Shown: positions 9,001-16,284 of the stretch, in pieces
Position numbering within the stretch: the stretch's first letter is position 1
Layout: each line of letters starts with the position of its first letter
DNA from: an uncultured Eubacteriales bacterium
GTDB taxonomy: Bacteria; Bacillota; Clostridia; Oscillospirales; UBA644
Length of the DNA: 64,000 bases
Direction of reading: 5' to 3'
Assembly: GCA_934501435.1 (NCBI GenBank)
Contig: CAKSTW010000001.1
Coordinates: 1-64,000 of the forward strand
Position numbers and translations under genes: made by a program
Notes under the pieces: model-generated
What the model was told of the DNA's origin: nothing
Database searches by the model: none
What the model saw: only the letters and a program-made list of their open reading frames with translations

Positions 9001-10520
9001 CGGCGCTCAATTCTGGCGAACTGCTTTCGTATATGAGCGAAAACGGCTATCCGTCGGAAAGTTATTCCGAAGTTTCCTCAACTGCCGATACCGAACTCGC
9101 GCAATTCGCAAATTCCGCGTTCTACGGCGGTTCTCTTAACCTTTTGCCTTACGGCGGAAAAACAGAGATAATAAAGACTTCGGGCGTTTCGGAAAAGGGA
9201 GTCAACGCTTCCGAAATCTCCGAAATATTCTCGATCCTTTCCGAAATTTTCAGGAAAAAGAGCAAAAACACCGTAAAAATAGCGGCTTTTTCCGAAAAAC
9301 AGGCAAGAGCAGTAAGGCTGTTTATAGATAAAAACATGACGGTTCCCGACAATATTTTGCTTAACGTTGAGATGATCTGCGAATCCGACGGCCTCTGCGA
9401 CTATCTTATCGTCACGACCGCATATTCGGGGAACAGCGCCGAGATCAGCCGTTATGCGAATGCGTTCGGAGACGCTGAAAACGAAGAAATCCTTTTCAGA
9501 TATCTTTCCTCGGTACGGAAAAAACTCACGGTTATCACGTCGTTTGATATTTCGGAAACAGAGGCTAACGAATATCTTTCTCCGTCGGTCTGTATGTTTA
9601 TTGGCTTTATGAGCCATCTTTCGTCGGGGGGGATTATCCCGAAAAAGTTCGGCTGCAAGCCCCTTTGCGAAGAATCCGTCTCTTTGCCCGATACCGTTTT
9701 ACTTGACGGTATAACATACCGGCAGAGCGCTTCTTTCGGAAGAATATATTTCGGGGACGAAAAGAAGACCTGTCTTCTTTACGGAATAGGCGACAGCGTT
9801 CTTGAGGACGCCGAAACAGCCGAAAAACTTGTAAAACTCGGATATTCCGTTAAAGTTTCTTTTCCCGCGGACAGACTTTCCGCTTTGATATCTTCCGGTA
9901 AAAAAGATGCCGAAAAGAAAGCCGAAAAAGAAGAACCGGCGGACTTTGTAGAAGCCGAATTTCAGAGATATACCGTATGCGTGTTCGAAAACGGAGACCT
10001 GTCTGAAAATGCGGAAGAGTTTGTTTCCGCATACAACAACCCGGATATCAGACGCGATATTTCGGCTGTCATCGCTGCGGAAAGCCCCGTCAGCCTGAAA
10101 GTTCTCAGCAAAAGAGTTCTTTCTCACTGGGGGATAGACAGATGCGGAACAAGGCTTGAAGGCAAGATCGAAGATCTTGCTTCGGAACTTGATATATACA
10201 CCGAAAGCGTCGGCGGCAATAAGTTTTATTGGAAAAACAAAGACGAGTATCGGAATTATTCGACGTTCCGTATGCCCGAAAGCGGAGGTCTTCGCCGCGA
10301 TATTACCGATATTTCTCCTGCGGAACTTGCAAACGTATATAAATACATAGCGGGCGCTTACAATATAATAACGGTTGCGGCGGCGGAGCGCGAACTCATA
10401 AAGATACTCGGCTTTTCCCGCGTTACCGAAAAGGTCAAAAAGCACCTTGCTTTTTCTCTCGAACTTGCCGAAAAACGCGGATATCTGCGCACGGTAAGGG
10501 AAAAGATCATCAAAAACTGA
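6054..10520 (+). CDS. Giant DUF4011/DUF3320-type SF1 helicase relative with degenerate motifs
   Basis: A 1488-residue cytoplasmic protein. The start is the ATG at 6054 after AAAGGGGG; the open frame upstream lies in the promoter. I align it by eye to large helicase-nuclease proteins with a transglutaminase-like N-terminus and a C-terminal DUF3320. Residues 1-118 are a beta-rich domain. At about 119-245 (RKWLGCAYPRDII to AQYIRGSS) the transglutaminase-like region has GTATPLEF where the family has GTCLDLA, so the Cys is lost. At about 340-385 the spacing fits the P-loop and next strand, but the box reads LNAFADKKSIYE. At about 950-985 VVTDNGN stands for the DEAS Walker B box and IADTALN for GDxxQL. 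FYGGSLNLLP near 1021 keeps the later helicase signature. Residues about 1341-1475 (VLSHWGIDRCGTRL onward) are DUF3320. No stop or frameshift interrupts it. A lipoprotein gene follows 17 bases later. Structural or decoy roles are possible; the function is unknown. Confidence 0.65.
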   Translation: MGDRITLKATASSAVGLAYIMGKVPVISEIILENNTDRDFTELRLQVTSDGILSLLAEYDIPVLKKGEALRFSSLPLPEAEAVSKIETETEAEILIHVSVKDEVLEAVSRKITVCPPRKWLGCAYPRDIIESFADSSADAVRSFFANKLSDVGEASFRDRRNFEDTEKAVRTVYNAVLSENISPASSVGNFGAQYIRGSSDIFETGTATPLEFALFLQSIFERCSLYGSLIIAEKDVFLKFFDGKDKLYLSVGAALSSLPYDEAVFISERRLPRDYISCDLLACRKKGILPLENYDIYSDIDTPVFGKLPPSAGSSEEEYTLEPSLALRKSAGHIKNGESFILDLNAFADKKSIYEFLLRRFAEYGKTGTFVFATSDEKERFDEIKNAVFPKFSVSEGESVLLKKASLLVSGARKTENQFFYDKLLLKKEEEKLAAFSALFTEKKLCGMSFSDAAATVEKFKKSPSPFSFSEEFVGKETPEDLKKDIALCEKYAELSNSVSSSDISVFDSFSFGTEEISDYVPLKKLFEKRGEALVRLRQALEIYSEAAGISAETYDDISALSEMSEILYSDARVPESLLEYKHLDEISEIVKEVAAAGRTRDASEKFIFENFNREIFSFNAENAINQWKEAAGKRSVTRNFEFGKIRKSIAAFAFDPSEIKTDDVLPILEKLREYKENRDKVLALGSSVAPVFGTVWNRGYCEWDTFENCYRNALKLRSVVGRLSTGTVSRRFITEKITDTEGFCRKFAPLFKTAHTSFEEVKETEKEISGICKCDFGALWDRGAAFVFDTAAEFSEKINDLENLVSFSYIKKQTEERGLSEVCEKIADIEISDIKPCFLKAAAAAVLSAFIHENGKLLRYGNTFFKKRSDSIQTVRKALFAKENTAVSSAVLSALAGVSEKEKAELKEDAGRYDIKPVSRFEKIYPEISSVLFFAESALQEKIQPSDKKDFIVVTDNGNIDADLINEAAEKYSAIILIADTALNSGELLSYMSENGYPSESYSEVSSTADTELAQFANSAFYGGSLNLLPYGGKTEIIKTSGVSEKGVNASEISEIFSILSEIFRKKSKNTVKIAAFSEKQARAVRLFIDKNMTVPDNILLNVEMICESDGLCDYLIVTTAYSGNSAEISRYANAFGDAENEEILFRYLSSVRKKLTVITSFDISETEANEYLSPSVCMFIGFMSHLSSGGIIPKKFGCKPLCEESVSLPDTVLLDGITYRQSASFGRIYFGDEKKTCLLYGIGDSVLEDAETAEKLVKLGYSVKVSFPADRLSALISSGKKDAEKKAEKEEPADFVEAEFQRYTVCVFENGDLSENAEEFVSAYNNPDIRRDISAVIAAESPVSLKVLSKRVLSHWGIDRCGTRLEGKIEDLASELDIYTESVGGNKFYWKNKDEYRNYSTFRMPESGGLRRDITDISPAELANVYKYIAGAYNIITVAAAERELIKILGFSRVTEKVKKHLAFSLELAEKRGYLRTVREKIIKN

Positions 10521-10537
10521 CGACGGAGGACGATACT

Positions 10538-11902
10538 ATGAAAAAGATTTTACTGATACTTCTTGCGGCGGTAATGCTGTTTTCCCTTGCGGGTTGTCTC
10601 GGGATCGACGAAAACGATTCGGGAAGTATAGATTTCGATTATGAAGTGATCGACTTCGTCCGTCTGAAAGACTTTTCGCCTAACGAGGAAAGCAATATAG
10701 TTATCACGAGAACGGTTCTTGAATACGAGAATTTCCTTGATTATATGAAGTTTTATATGCTTTCGGAAAACGGAAACCCTTCCGCCCCCGGGCAGATAAT
10801 CGACCCCGAATCAAAGAAATACACCGCTGATTTCTTTTCCTCTCACGACCTTGTTTTTATCTATACGGAAGATGAAAGAAACACGATAAACACTGTTACG
10901 GACGTTAAATATTCCTCGGGTAAAGGAGAATTATCGGTCGAACTTTCAAAAGCCGTTTCCCAGGCGGCCGACAGAGGTCCCAAATATCGGCTTATCCTTG
11001 TTTCCGTACCGAAAACAGGGTTCACGTCTTCGGTTTTCAATGTTACGAGATTCGTTCAGACCAGTTCCGCTGCAAAAAGCGAAGTTTATACGAATATCTC
11101 TATTGTCACGGGCAAAACCGACGGCGCAATATATTCCACTGTCCAACTTTCGGACGGAAGCACCGAGAGACTTATTTTCGATATTTCCTACGACGACGAT
11201 CTGAAGGTCGGAGACAGGATCATAACCGTTTGCAATACAATGTATTCCGACGGTAAAAATAATTTCTACTGTGACCCGGTTTATTTCAGAAAATACAGCG
11301 ATAAAGCGGAAAACAATCTCTCTTTTGAGTCTTTTCTTTATCTTTATCCGTCGGAGGACGATACGAAAGTCACGGTCACTCTCAGACTTGACGGTATGCT
11401 GTTCGGTTCTTTCCCGAAGATGTCTTCCGACACATGGACGGTAACGACGTCTGTCGACGGATTTTTAACGGATTCGACGGGCGCTGAATACGGAAACCTT
11501 TCGTGGTCGGGCTTTCTTAACACAAAGTACGACCTGTCGACGGGATATTGCATTTCTCTTGACGAAGTTCGGTCGTTCTTTACCGAAAAAGCCGCGGAGT
11601 TCGGACTTTCGGAAGACGAAAGCAAGGATTTTGTTTCCTATTGGACGAAGAAGTTGCCGTCGAGCGCATATTACTATATTTCGATTGCTTCCGACCCGAA
11701 TTCTGCGGAAGTCACTTATGAAGTGTCTGAAAAATCGGAATCGGCAAACAGACTTTATATCATCGCCGTACCCGTCGATCATCCGATAGATCTTTCCGTT
11801 CAGAAAGCGGCGCCTTTGGCGCTCAGAGCGGGCGCTGGACTTAAGATCTCCGAATGGGGAGGCATCGTTCTTCCTTCCGACGTGTTTTCAAAAAGTAAAT
11901 AA
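10538..11902 (+). CDS. Lipoprotein of unknown function, paired with the helicase-like gene
   Basis: A 454-residue predicted lipoprotein. Residues 1-20 end in lipobox SLAGC (Cys20), so it would be anchored outside the membrane. Residues about 45-155 (IVITRTVLEYENFLDYM to YRLILVSVPKTGF) are beta-rich and faintly recall PrcB-type protease-complex domains, a weak call. The C-terminal third (LSWSGFLNTKYDLSTGY, then ESKDFVSYWTKKLPSSAYYYISI) resembles a domain of clostridial secreted proteins that has a conserved YWxxKL(x)3-5Y segment, which I cannot name. The gene starts 17 bases after the helicase-like gene with GGAGG upstream, so the two are probably one transcript. An intracellular giant coupled to a surface lipoprotein is an odd pairing. 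No terminator is evident after the stop codon. Confidence 0.7.
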   Translation: MKKILLILLAAVMLFSLAGCLGIDENDSGSIDFDYEVIDFVRLKDFSPNEESNIVITRTVLEYENFLDYMKFYMLSENGNPSAPGQIIDPESKKYTADFFSSHDLVFIYTEDERNTINTVTDVKYSSGKGELSVELSKAVSQAADRGPKYRLILVSVPKTGFTSSVFNVTRFVQTSSAAKSEVYTNISIVTGKTDGAIYSTVQLSDGSTERLIFDISYDDDLKVGDRIITVCNTMYSDGKNNFYCDPVYFRKYSDKAENNLSFESFLYLYPSEDDTKVTVTLRLDGMLFGSFPKMSSDTWTVTTSVDGFLTDSTGAEYGNLSWSGFLNTKYDLSTGYCISLDEVRSFFTEKAAEFGLSEDESKDFVSYWTKKLPSSAYYYISIASDPNSAEVTYEVSEKSESANRLYIIAVPVDHPIDLSVQKAAPLALRAGAGLKISEWGGIVLPSDVFSKSK

Positions 11903-11969
11903 TTTCATATAGTCATATCTAAATTTTGTAACAAATACCATGTATTATATATAAGAACGGAGGTGCGGA

Positions 11970-12545
11970 ATGGAACAGTTCAGAAAGACGGTTGCCAAAA
12001 ATATAGCGGAATTGCGCGTCGCAAACGGCTATACGCAGTTTGAACTCGGCGAAAAGATAAATTATTCGGACAAAGCCGTTTCAAAATGGGAAAGAGGGGA
12101 GTCTGTCCCCGATGCTTACGTTCTGAAAAAACTCGCGGGCATTTTCGAAGTTTCAGTCGACTATCTTCTCGAAGAACACCCCGACGACGCAAAAAAACCC
12201 AAAGCGCGGAACAAGTATAAGACGATCACGCAGATTTCGTTCCTCGGAACGTACACCCTTGCATTTTTTATCTTTATCGTACTTTGGCTTTGCGGGATAA
12301 ACGAATGGCAGATATTTGTTTATGCAATACCCGTTTCAATGGTCGTTCTCATAGTGGAAAACGCGCTGTGGGGGAACCGGATATGGAGTTTTTTATATAT
12401 TTCGGCGCTTGTCTGGGGGATAATTGCCGCGGTTTATGTGGCGTTTCTTCCGTTCAACTGGTGGCTGCTGTTTCTTCTCGGTATTCCGGCTGAGATCATT
12501 ATATGGCTTTGCTTCAGGCTTAAATCGAAAAAAAGGCGGAAATAA
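11970..12545 (+). CDS. XRE-family regulator with C-terminal membrane segments
   Basis: A 191-residue protein. Residues 5-65 are a Cro/CI-type helix-turn-helix: NIAELRVANGYTQFELGEKI and DKAVSKWERGESVPD are textbook recognition-helix phrases. Residues about 90-185 hold three to four hydrophobic segments (LGTYTLAFFIFIVLWLCGI, IFVYAIPVSMVVLIV, LYISALVWGIIAAVYVAFL, WLLFLLGIPAEIIIWLCF), ending in a basic tail. Membrane-tethered XRE proteins of this layout are common in Firmicutes; their signals are mostly unknown. It starts at ATG 11970 after GGAGG. A possible promoter lies in the AT-rich 68-bp gap, with TATATA near 11948. It follows the lipoprotein gene and could regulate that pair. It is terminated at 12560-12594. 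Confidence 0.85.
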   Translation: MEQFRKTVAKNIAELRVANGYTQFELGEKINYSDKAVSKWERGESVPDAYVLKKLAGIFEVSVDYLLEEHPDDAKKPKARNKYKTITQISFLGTYTLAFFIFIVLWLCGINEWQIFVYAIPVSMVVLIVENALWGNRIWSFLYISALVWGIIAAVYVAFLPFNWWLLFLLGIPAEIIIWLCFRLKSKKRRK

Positions 12546-12559
12546 AATACGCCAACCGC

Positions 12560-12594
12560 AAGGAATTCTACTGTTTGTAGAGTTCCTTTTTTTT
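12560..12594 (+). terminator. Terminator after the XRE gene
   Basis: AAGGAATTCTAC pairs with GTAGAGTTCCTT (one G-T pair), followed by eight T. Confidence 0.85.
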
Positions 12595-12727
12595 GCGTAG
12601 AAAAGAGAAATTCAATCGGCGAATTTGAAAAATTAACAGTATAATCCGACAGGTACGAAGTAGGTGGACTTTTTGCGGCGGCTTCTGTAAAATAAAAATA
12701 TAACGTCATACACGAAAGGAAAGAATT

Positions 12728-13615
12728 ATGAGTAATTTTATTCTCAGTTGTTGTTCCGCAGTCGATCTTACGGCGGAATATCTTGAAGAAAGAAACATCA
12801 GTTGTCTCAAAATGCATTATTTTCTCGACGGTAAAAAAATGACCGACGATTTCGGGAAAACGCTTTCAAATGCCGATTTCTACAAGGCGATGGAAAACGG
12901 TGCGGAAACAAAGACCACACAGTGCAATATCGACGAATACGAAGAATATTTCGTACCTATGCTTGAAGCGGGACACGACATCCTTCACGTTACTCTCTCA
13001 TCGGGTATTTCGGGAACATACAATTCCGCAAGAATAGCGGCGGAAGATCTTTCGGTAAAATATCCCGACAGAAAAATATTTGTCGTGGATTCTCTCGGCG
13101 CCTCTTCCGGCTACGGACTTCTTATGGACAAGGCCGCAGATCTTCGCGATTCGGGTATGTCTATCGAAGAAGTAAGAAACTGGATAATCGAAAACCGTCT
13201 CAAAGTCAATCATTGGTTTTTCTCCACCGACCTTACCTTTTATATTAAAGGCGGAAGAGTTTCACGCACGGCAGGCGTTTTCGGGACCATTCTCAAGATA
13301 TGTCCGCTTCTTAATATGAACATAGAGGGGAAACTTATTCCGAGAAAGAAAGTAAGAGGCAAGGCTGCCGTTATTAAGGCGATCGTTGACAGCATGGAAG
13401 CGACCGCGGAAAACGGACTCGACTATTCGGGCAAATGTTTTATATCTAATTCCGCATGCCGTGAAGATGCCGAAAAGGTCGCCGAAATGATCAAAGAAAG
13501 ATTTCCGAAGATAGACGGGGGTATAAAGATATTTAACATAGGTTCTCTTATAGGAAGCCATTCGGGACCTGGTACCGTCGCTGTCTTCTTTTTCGGTAAA
13601 GACAGAACAATATAA
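12728..13615 (+). CDS. DegV-family fatty-acid-binding protein
   Basis: A 295-residue two-domain DegV protein, normal length. Family landmarks: HVTLSSGISGTYNSARIAAE at about residues 90-109, which forms the fatty-acid carboxylate site; VDSLGASSGYG in the middle; LYIxxG-like LTFYIKGGRVSRTAG at about 165-179; and the C-terminal IGSHSGPGTVAVFFFG. DegV/FakB proteins bind a fatty acid and present it to the kinase FakA for phosphorylation and entry into phospholipid synthesis; that is family knowledge. No fakA is in the window, and many DegV paralogues have no assigned partner. The start is ATG 12728 with AAAGGA 8 bases before it. It appears monocistronic, with a terminator directly after it. Confidence 0.9.
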   Translation: MSNFILSCCSAVDLTAEYLEERNISCLKMHYFLDGKKMTDDFGKTLSNADFYKAMENGAETKTTQCNIDEYEEYFVPMLEAGHDILHVTLSSGISGTYNSARIAAEDLSVKYPDRKIFVVDSLGASSGYGLLMDKAADLRDSGMSIEEVRNWIIENRLKVNHWFFSTDLTFYIKGGRVSRTAGVFGTILKICPLLNMNIEGKLIPRKKVRGKAAVIKAIVDSMEATAENGLDYSGKCFISNSACREDAEKVAEMIKERFPKIDGGIKIFNIGSLIGSHSGPGTVAVFFFGKDRTI

Positions 13616-13629
13616 TATACTTTTCGTAA

Positions 13630-13669
13630 AAATATCGGATATGGAGTTTCATATCCGATATTTTTTTTG
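13630..13669 (+). terminator. Terminator after the DegV gene
   Basis: AATATCGGATAT pairs perfectly with ATATCCGATATT around an 8-base loop, followed by eight T. Confidence 0.9.
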
Positions 13670-13678
13670 CAATTTATG

Positions 13679-13707
13679 TTGAATTTTGGAAAAAATTGTG
13701 ATATAAT
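13679..13707 (+). promoter_or_regulatory. Sigma-A-type promoter for the secreted-protein gene at 13748
   Basis: TTGAAT, 17 bases, TATAAT, 40 bases upstream of the start codon. Confidence 0.75.
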
Positions 13708-13747
13708 ATCGGCAAAGTAGAAAAAATCAATCAAGAGGGCTGATATT

Positions 13748-14425
13748 ATGAAACGGACGTTGCTTGCCTTACTCCTGGTCGTTTCTGTATTTTATCTTTC
13801 TTCTGAAGCAAGGGCTTTGAATGACCGTGCCGTGCCGGATAATGATATTGCGGAAAATTCGGAAGAATCTCCTGTCGCGGTTCTTTCCGAAAGCGGCATA
13901 TCCGACGGTCTTGCTGAAAGAATACTCGAAATTCTTGACGGCGACGGCGTTAAAAGCATTGATTTCGCAAGATACGAAACCGACCCGGACGGAAACAATG
14001 CGTTCAGAGTCTGGATAGGGACTTCGTACTATGATTTTGTCACATTCGACGGCGGCGTGGTGTCCTGTACCGACTGCAAGGGAAGGTCTGTTTTCAGCGA
14101 CAGAGAACTTTCCGATGAATATGAGAATTATAATACACTTCTGAAATACAAATATCTCAGAGGTATCACCGATCCGATAAAGAGAGGAAATACCGCGGCG
14201 GTCTATATGTTCAATCTTACTCCGGGAAGCGAATATAAGATAAAGGTTATTTATGCTTCGGGGACTGAAAGCAAAGCCAAAGGGCTTGAACCCAAAACCG
14301 CAGCGGAGGACGGAACGGTATCGTGGGAATGGAGAGTAAGCAGCCGGACAGGCGCGGGAACTGCGACGGTTATCGTCAGCGGCGACGGTTTTTCATACAG
14401 TTACAAAATGGAAATTACGGAATAA
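13748..14425 (+). CDS. Secreted protein of unknown function
   Basis: A 225-residue protein that I do not recognise. Residues 1-24 form a signal peptide (RTLLALLLVVSVFYLSSEARA). A short acidic stretch follows, then an alpha/beta segment with a lone CTDC motif at about residue 108. Residues about 140-225 look like a beta-sandwich (FNLTPGSEYKIKVIYASGT and ATVIVSGDGFSYSYKMEI), similar in feel to Ig-like or fibronectin-type modules of exported clostridial proteins. It has its own strong promoter, and the promoter of the next gene begins only 8 bases after the stop codon, so it is probably a single-gene unit. SD AGAGGG lies 9 bases before the ATG. Confidence 0.65.
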   Translation: MKRTLLALLLVVSVFYLSSEARALNDRAVPDNDIAENSEESPVAVLSESGISDGLAERILEILDGDGVKSIDFARYETDPDGNNAFRVWIGTSYYDFVTFDGGVVSCTDCKGRSVFSDRELSDEYENYNTLLKYKYLRGITDPIKRGNTAAVYMFNLTPGSEYKIKVIYASGTESKAKGLEPKTAAEDGTVSWEWRVSSRTGAGTATVIVSGDGFSYSYKMEITE

Positions 14426-14432
14426 GATTTTC

Positions 14433-14461
14433 TTGACTTTTTTATTCTTTTCTGATATAAT
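14433..14461 (+). promoter_or_regulatory. Sigma-A-type promoter for the first oadB
   Basis: TTGACT, 17 bases, TATAAT, placed 34 bases before the TTG start at 14496. The open frame beginning at 14433 is inside this promoter and is not the start of the gene. Confidence 0.8.
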
Positions 14462-14495
14462 ATCACTTAGCAAAAAAATGAAAGGATTGTTTTTT

Positions 14496-15602
14496 TTGAA
14501 CGTTTTAATAGAGGGTATTCTGAGTATCTCTTGGCAACAGATCGTAATGATAGCAATAGGCGGAATTCTTGTTTTTCTCGCAATAAAAAAGGAAATGGAA
14601 CCGTCTCTTCTTTTGCCGATAGGCTTCGGTGCGATATTGGTGAATCTGCCGATGTCGGGCGCAAAAGACGTCATCGACTGGCTTTTCCATATAGGAATAG
14701 ACGGTCACGAACTTATGCCTCTTATTCTTTTTATAGGTATAGGCGCGATGATAGATTTCGGACCTTTGCTCGTAAATCCCAAACTTATGATATTCGGGGC
14801 GGCGGCTCAGTTCGGTATTTTCTTTACTTTCGGACTTGCGTCTCTCTTCGGATTTTCGGTAAACGACGCGGCATCCGTAGCGATAATCGGTGCGGCGGAC
14901 GGACCCACTTCGATATTCGTCGCAAACGAACTCGGTTCGACCTATACTGCGGCGATAATGGTCGCGGCATATTCGTATATGGCGCTCGTTCCGATAGTCC
15001 AGCCTCCCATTATAAAACTTTGCACGACTAAAAAGGAACGTCTTATCAGAATGACGGCTCCGAACAGAACCGTTTCAAAAACGACGAAGATCATTTTCCC
15101 GATCGCCGTTACCGTAATCGTTGGGCTTATTGCTCCCGACGCCGTCGCTCTTATCGGATTTCTGATGTTCGGAAACCTTATCAGGGAATGCGGAGTTCTC
15201 AATTCGCTTTCCGATACGGCTCAGAATGTTCTTGCAAACCTTGTGACGATCTTCCTCGGAATAACTATTGCGTCGAGAATGACTGCTGAAGAATTTCTTC
15301 AGCCGACCACGTTGCTTATTATGTGTCTCGGACTTTTGGCTTTCGTATTTGATACTGTGGGCGGCGTTATGATTGCAAAAATCATGAACATCTTCTGCAA
15401 AAACAAGATTAACCCGATGATCGGCGCCGCAGGGATTTCCGCGTTTCCCATGTCCGCGCGTGTCGTCCATAAAATGGGGCTTGAAGAAGACGATCAGAAC
15501 TTTTTGCTTATGCACTCGATAGGCGTTAACGTTTCGGGACAGATAGCGTCGGTTATCGCAGGCGGACTTATTCTGGCGCTTGTCCGCCAGATTATCGCTT
15601 AA
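14496..15602 (+). CDS. oadB: Na+-translocating decarboxylase beta subunit, first copy
   Basis: A 368-residue multi-spanning membrane protein of the OadB/MmdB/GcdB family, which couples decarboxylation of carboxybiotin to Na+ export. The family signatures are present: GAADGPTSIFVANELG (the Asp of the ADGPT motif), AAYSYMALVPIVQPP with the conserved Tyr, and the C-terminal NFLLMHSIGVNVSGQIAS with the conserved Ser. I chose the TTG at 14496 because AAAGGA precedes it by 9 bases; an in-frame ATG at 14478 has no ribosome site. Its neighbour is a 44-residue OadG-like gene, and no alpha subunit or biotin carrier is nearby, unlike the full operon at 58414. It probably borrows those subunits from elsewhere, which is inference. 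The second copy in this window also starts with TTG. Confidence 0.9.
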   Translation: MNVLIEGILSISWQQIVMIAIGGILVFLAIKKEMEPSLLLPIGFGAILVNLPMSGAKDVIDWLFHIGIDGHELMPLILFIGIGAMIDFGPLLVNPKLMIFGAAAQFGIFFTFGLASLFGFSVNDAASVAIIGAADGPTSIFVANELGSTYTAAIMVAAYSYMALVPIVQPPIIKLCTTKKERLIRMTAPNRTVSKTTKIIFPIAVTVIVGLIAPDAVALIGFLMFGNLIRECGVLNSLSDTAQNVLANLVTIFLGITIASRMTAEEFLQPTTLLIMCLGLLAFVFDTVGGVMIAKIMNIFCKNKINPMIGAAGISAFPMSARVVHKMGLEEDDQNFLLMHSIGVNVSGQIASVIAGGLILALVRQIIA

Positions 15603-15617
15603 CGGAGGTACGTAAAA

Positions 15618-15752
15618 ATGACAATTTCAGTTGAAAACTTTATGAACGCGCTTCCCGTAATAGGAAAGGGCTACCTCGGCGTTTTTATCGTAACCGCGGT
15701 CATAATCGCGTCGGTTTATCTTCTGAACGCCGTAACTTCAAAGAAAAAGTAA
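15618..15752 (+). CDS. Minimal OadG-like single-span protein (44 residues)
   Basis: A small gene that follows oadB by 15 bases, with a strong GGAGG 8 bases before its ATG. The 44-residue product has a short N-terminal amphipathic part, one membrane segment (GYLGVFIVTAVIIASVYLLN) and a Lys-rich tail ending in SKKK. OadG-type gamma subunits have the same plan: a single span that begins with a Gly-rich GxGxxxVF phrase and a cytoplasmic tail that anchors the complex. Here the tail is reduced to a few residues. Position and layout support an assembly subunit for the adjacent OadB; the sequence alone is too short for certainty. Confidence 0.7.
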   Translation: MTISVENFMNALPVIGKGYLGVFIVTAVIIASVYLLNAVTSKKK

Positions 15753-15762
15753 AAAATAAAAT

Positions 15763-15804
15763 GGGAGAGGCCCTTTTTTATTAAGCGAAGGTCTCTCCCT
15801 ATTT
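15763..15804 (+). terminator. Probable terminator after the oadB/oadG-like pair
   Basis: GGGAGAGGCC pairs with GGTCTCTCCC (one G-T pair) around an 18-base loop, followed by a broken T-rich run. Confidence 0.5.
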
Positions 15805-15831
15805 ATTTTCAGAAAATTCATAAATAACCTA

Positions 15832-15860
15832 TTGCATTAAGCCTTAAAATGTGGTATACT
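15832..15860 (+). promoter_or_regulatory. Promoter of tRNA-Pro
   Basis: TTGCAT, 17 bases, TATACT, ending 11 bases before the tRNA. Confidence 0.8.
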
Positions 15861-15871
15861 GTTATTCGTTA

Positions 15872-15947
15872 CGGGGTATAGCGCAGCTGGTAGCGTGCTT
15901 GGTTCGGGACCAAGAGGCCTCGGGTTCGAATCCCGATACTCCGACCA
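15872..15947 (+). tRNA. tRNA-Pro (anticodon CGG)
   Basis: A complete 76-base cloverleaf with encoded CCA. The acceptor CGGGGTA pairs with TACTCCG (one G-T). The D-arm has GCGC and loop AGCTGGTA. The anticodon stem CTTGG/CCAAG carries loop TTCGGGA, giving anticodon CGG. The T-arm TCGGG/CCCGA carries loop TTCGAAT. It has its own promoter and terminator. It is intact, so no element is inserted here. Confidence 0.95.
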
Positions 15948-15981
15948 CGAAAAAGCACTTGCTTTCGCAAGTGCTTTTTCG
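15948..15981 (+). terminator. Terminator of tRNA-Pro
   Basis: CGAAAAAGCACTTGC pairs perfectly with GCAAGTGCTTTTTCG around TTTC. It closely resembles the terminator after the tRNA-Leu fragment at 5694. Confidence 0.9.
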
Positions 15982-16225
15982 GTTATACTCGCCTGAAGCG
16001 AGTGAAATTGCCTGCGGCGGTCGCAGAAACGAATATATGTTCGGAGCAGGCGGTCGGCTGCTCTTTTTATTTTTTGCGGGCGGTATGTTGATAAAAAACC
16101 GGCAGGATCCGATAAGAACTATATATTGCGATGATAACGTCGGCATAACGGTATATAAAACAAAGGCGAAAGAAAACTTAACATAAAACCGCGTGAAATT
16201 ATTATGCGATTTTTTCTGCAGATAC
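15982..16225. other. Intergenic region between tRNA-Pro and the cohesin gene
   Basis: No gene with a ribosome site. It contains a second terminator-like hairpin (16043-16070) and otherwise nothing I can assign. Confidence 0.5.
16043..16070 (+). terminator. Second terminator-like hairpin downstream of tRNA-Pro
   Basis: GAGCAG pairs with CTGCTC around GCGGTCGG, followed by TTTTT. Confidence 0.55.
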
Positions 16226-16254
16226 TTTACTTTTGTTTATTAAAATGATATACT
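16226..16254 (+). promoter_or_regulatory. Sigma-A-type promoter for the cohesin/dockerin cluster
   Basis: TTTACT, 17 bases, TATACT, 30 bases upstream of the ATG at 16285. Confidence 0.75.
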
Positions 16255-16284
16255 GATATTATAAGAATTTTTTCAGGAGGATAT

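Noticed and set aside
15851..16186. 111-codon open frame over tRNA-Pro
   Set aside because: It runs through the tRNA and its terminator.
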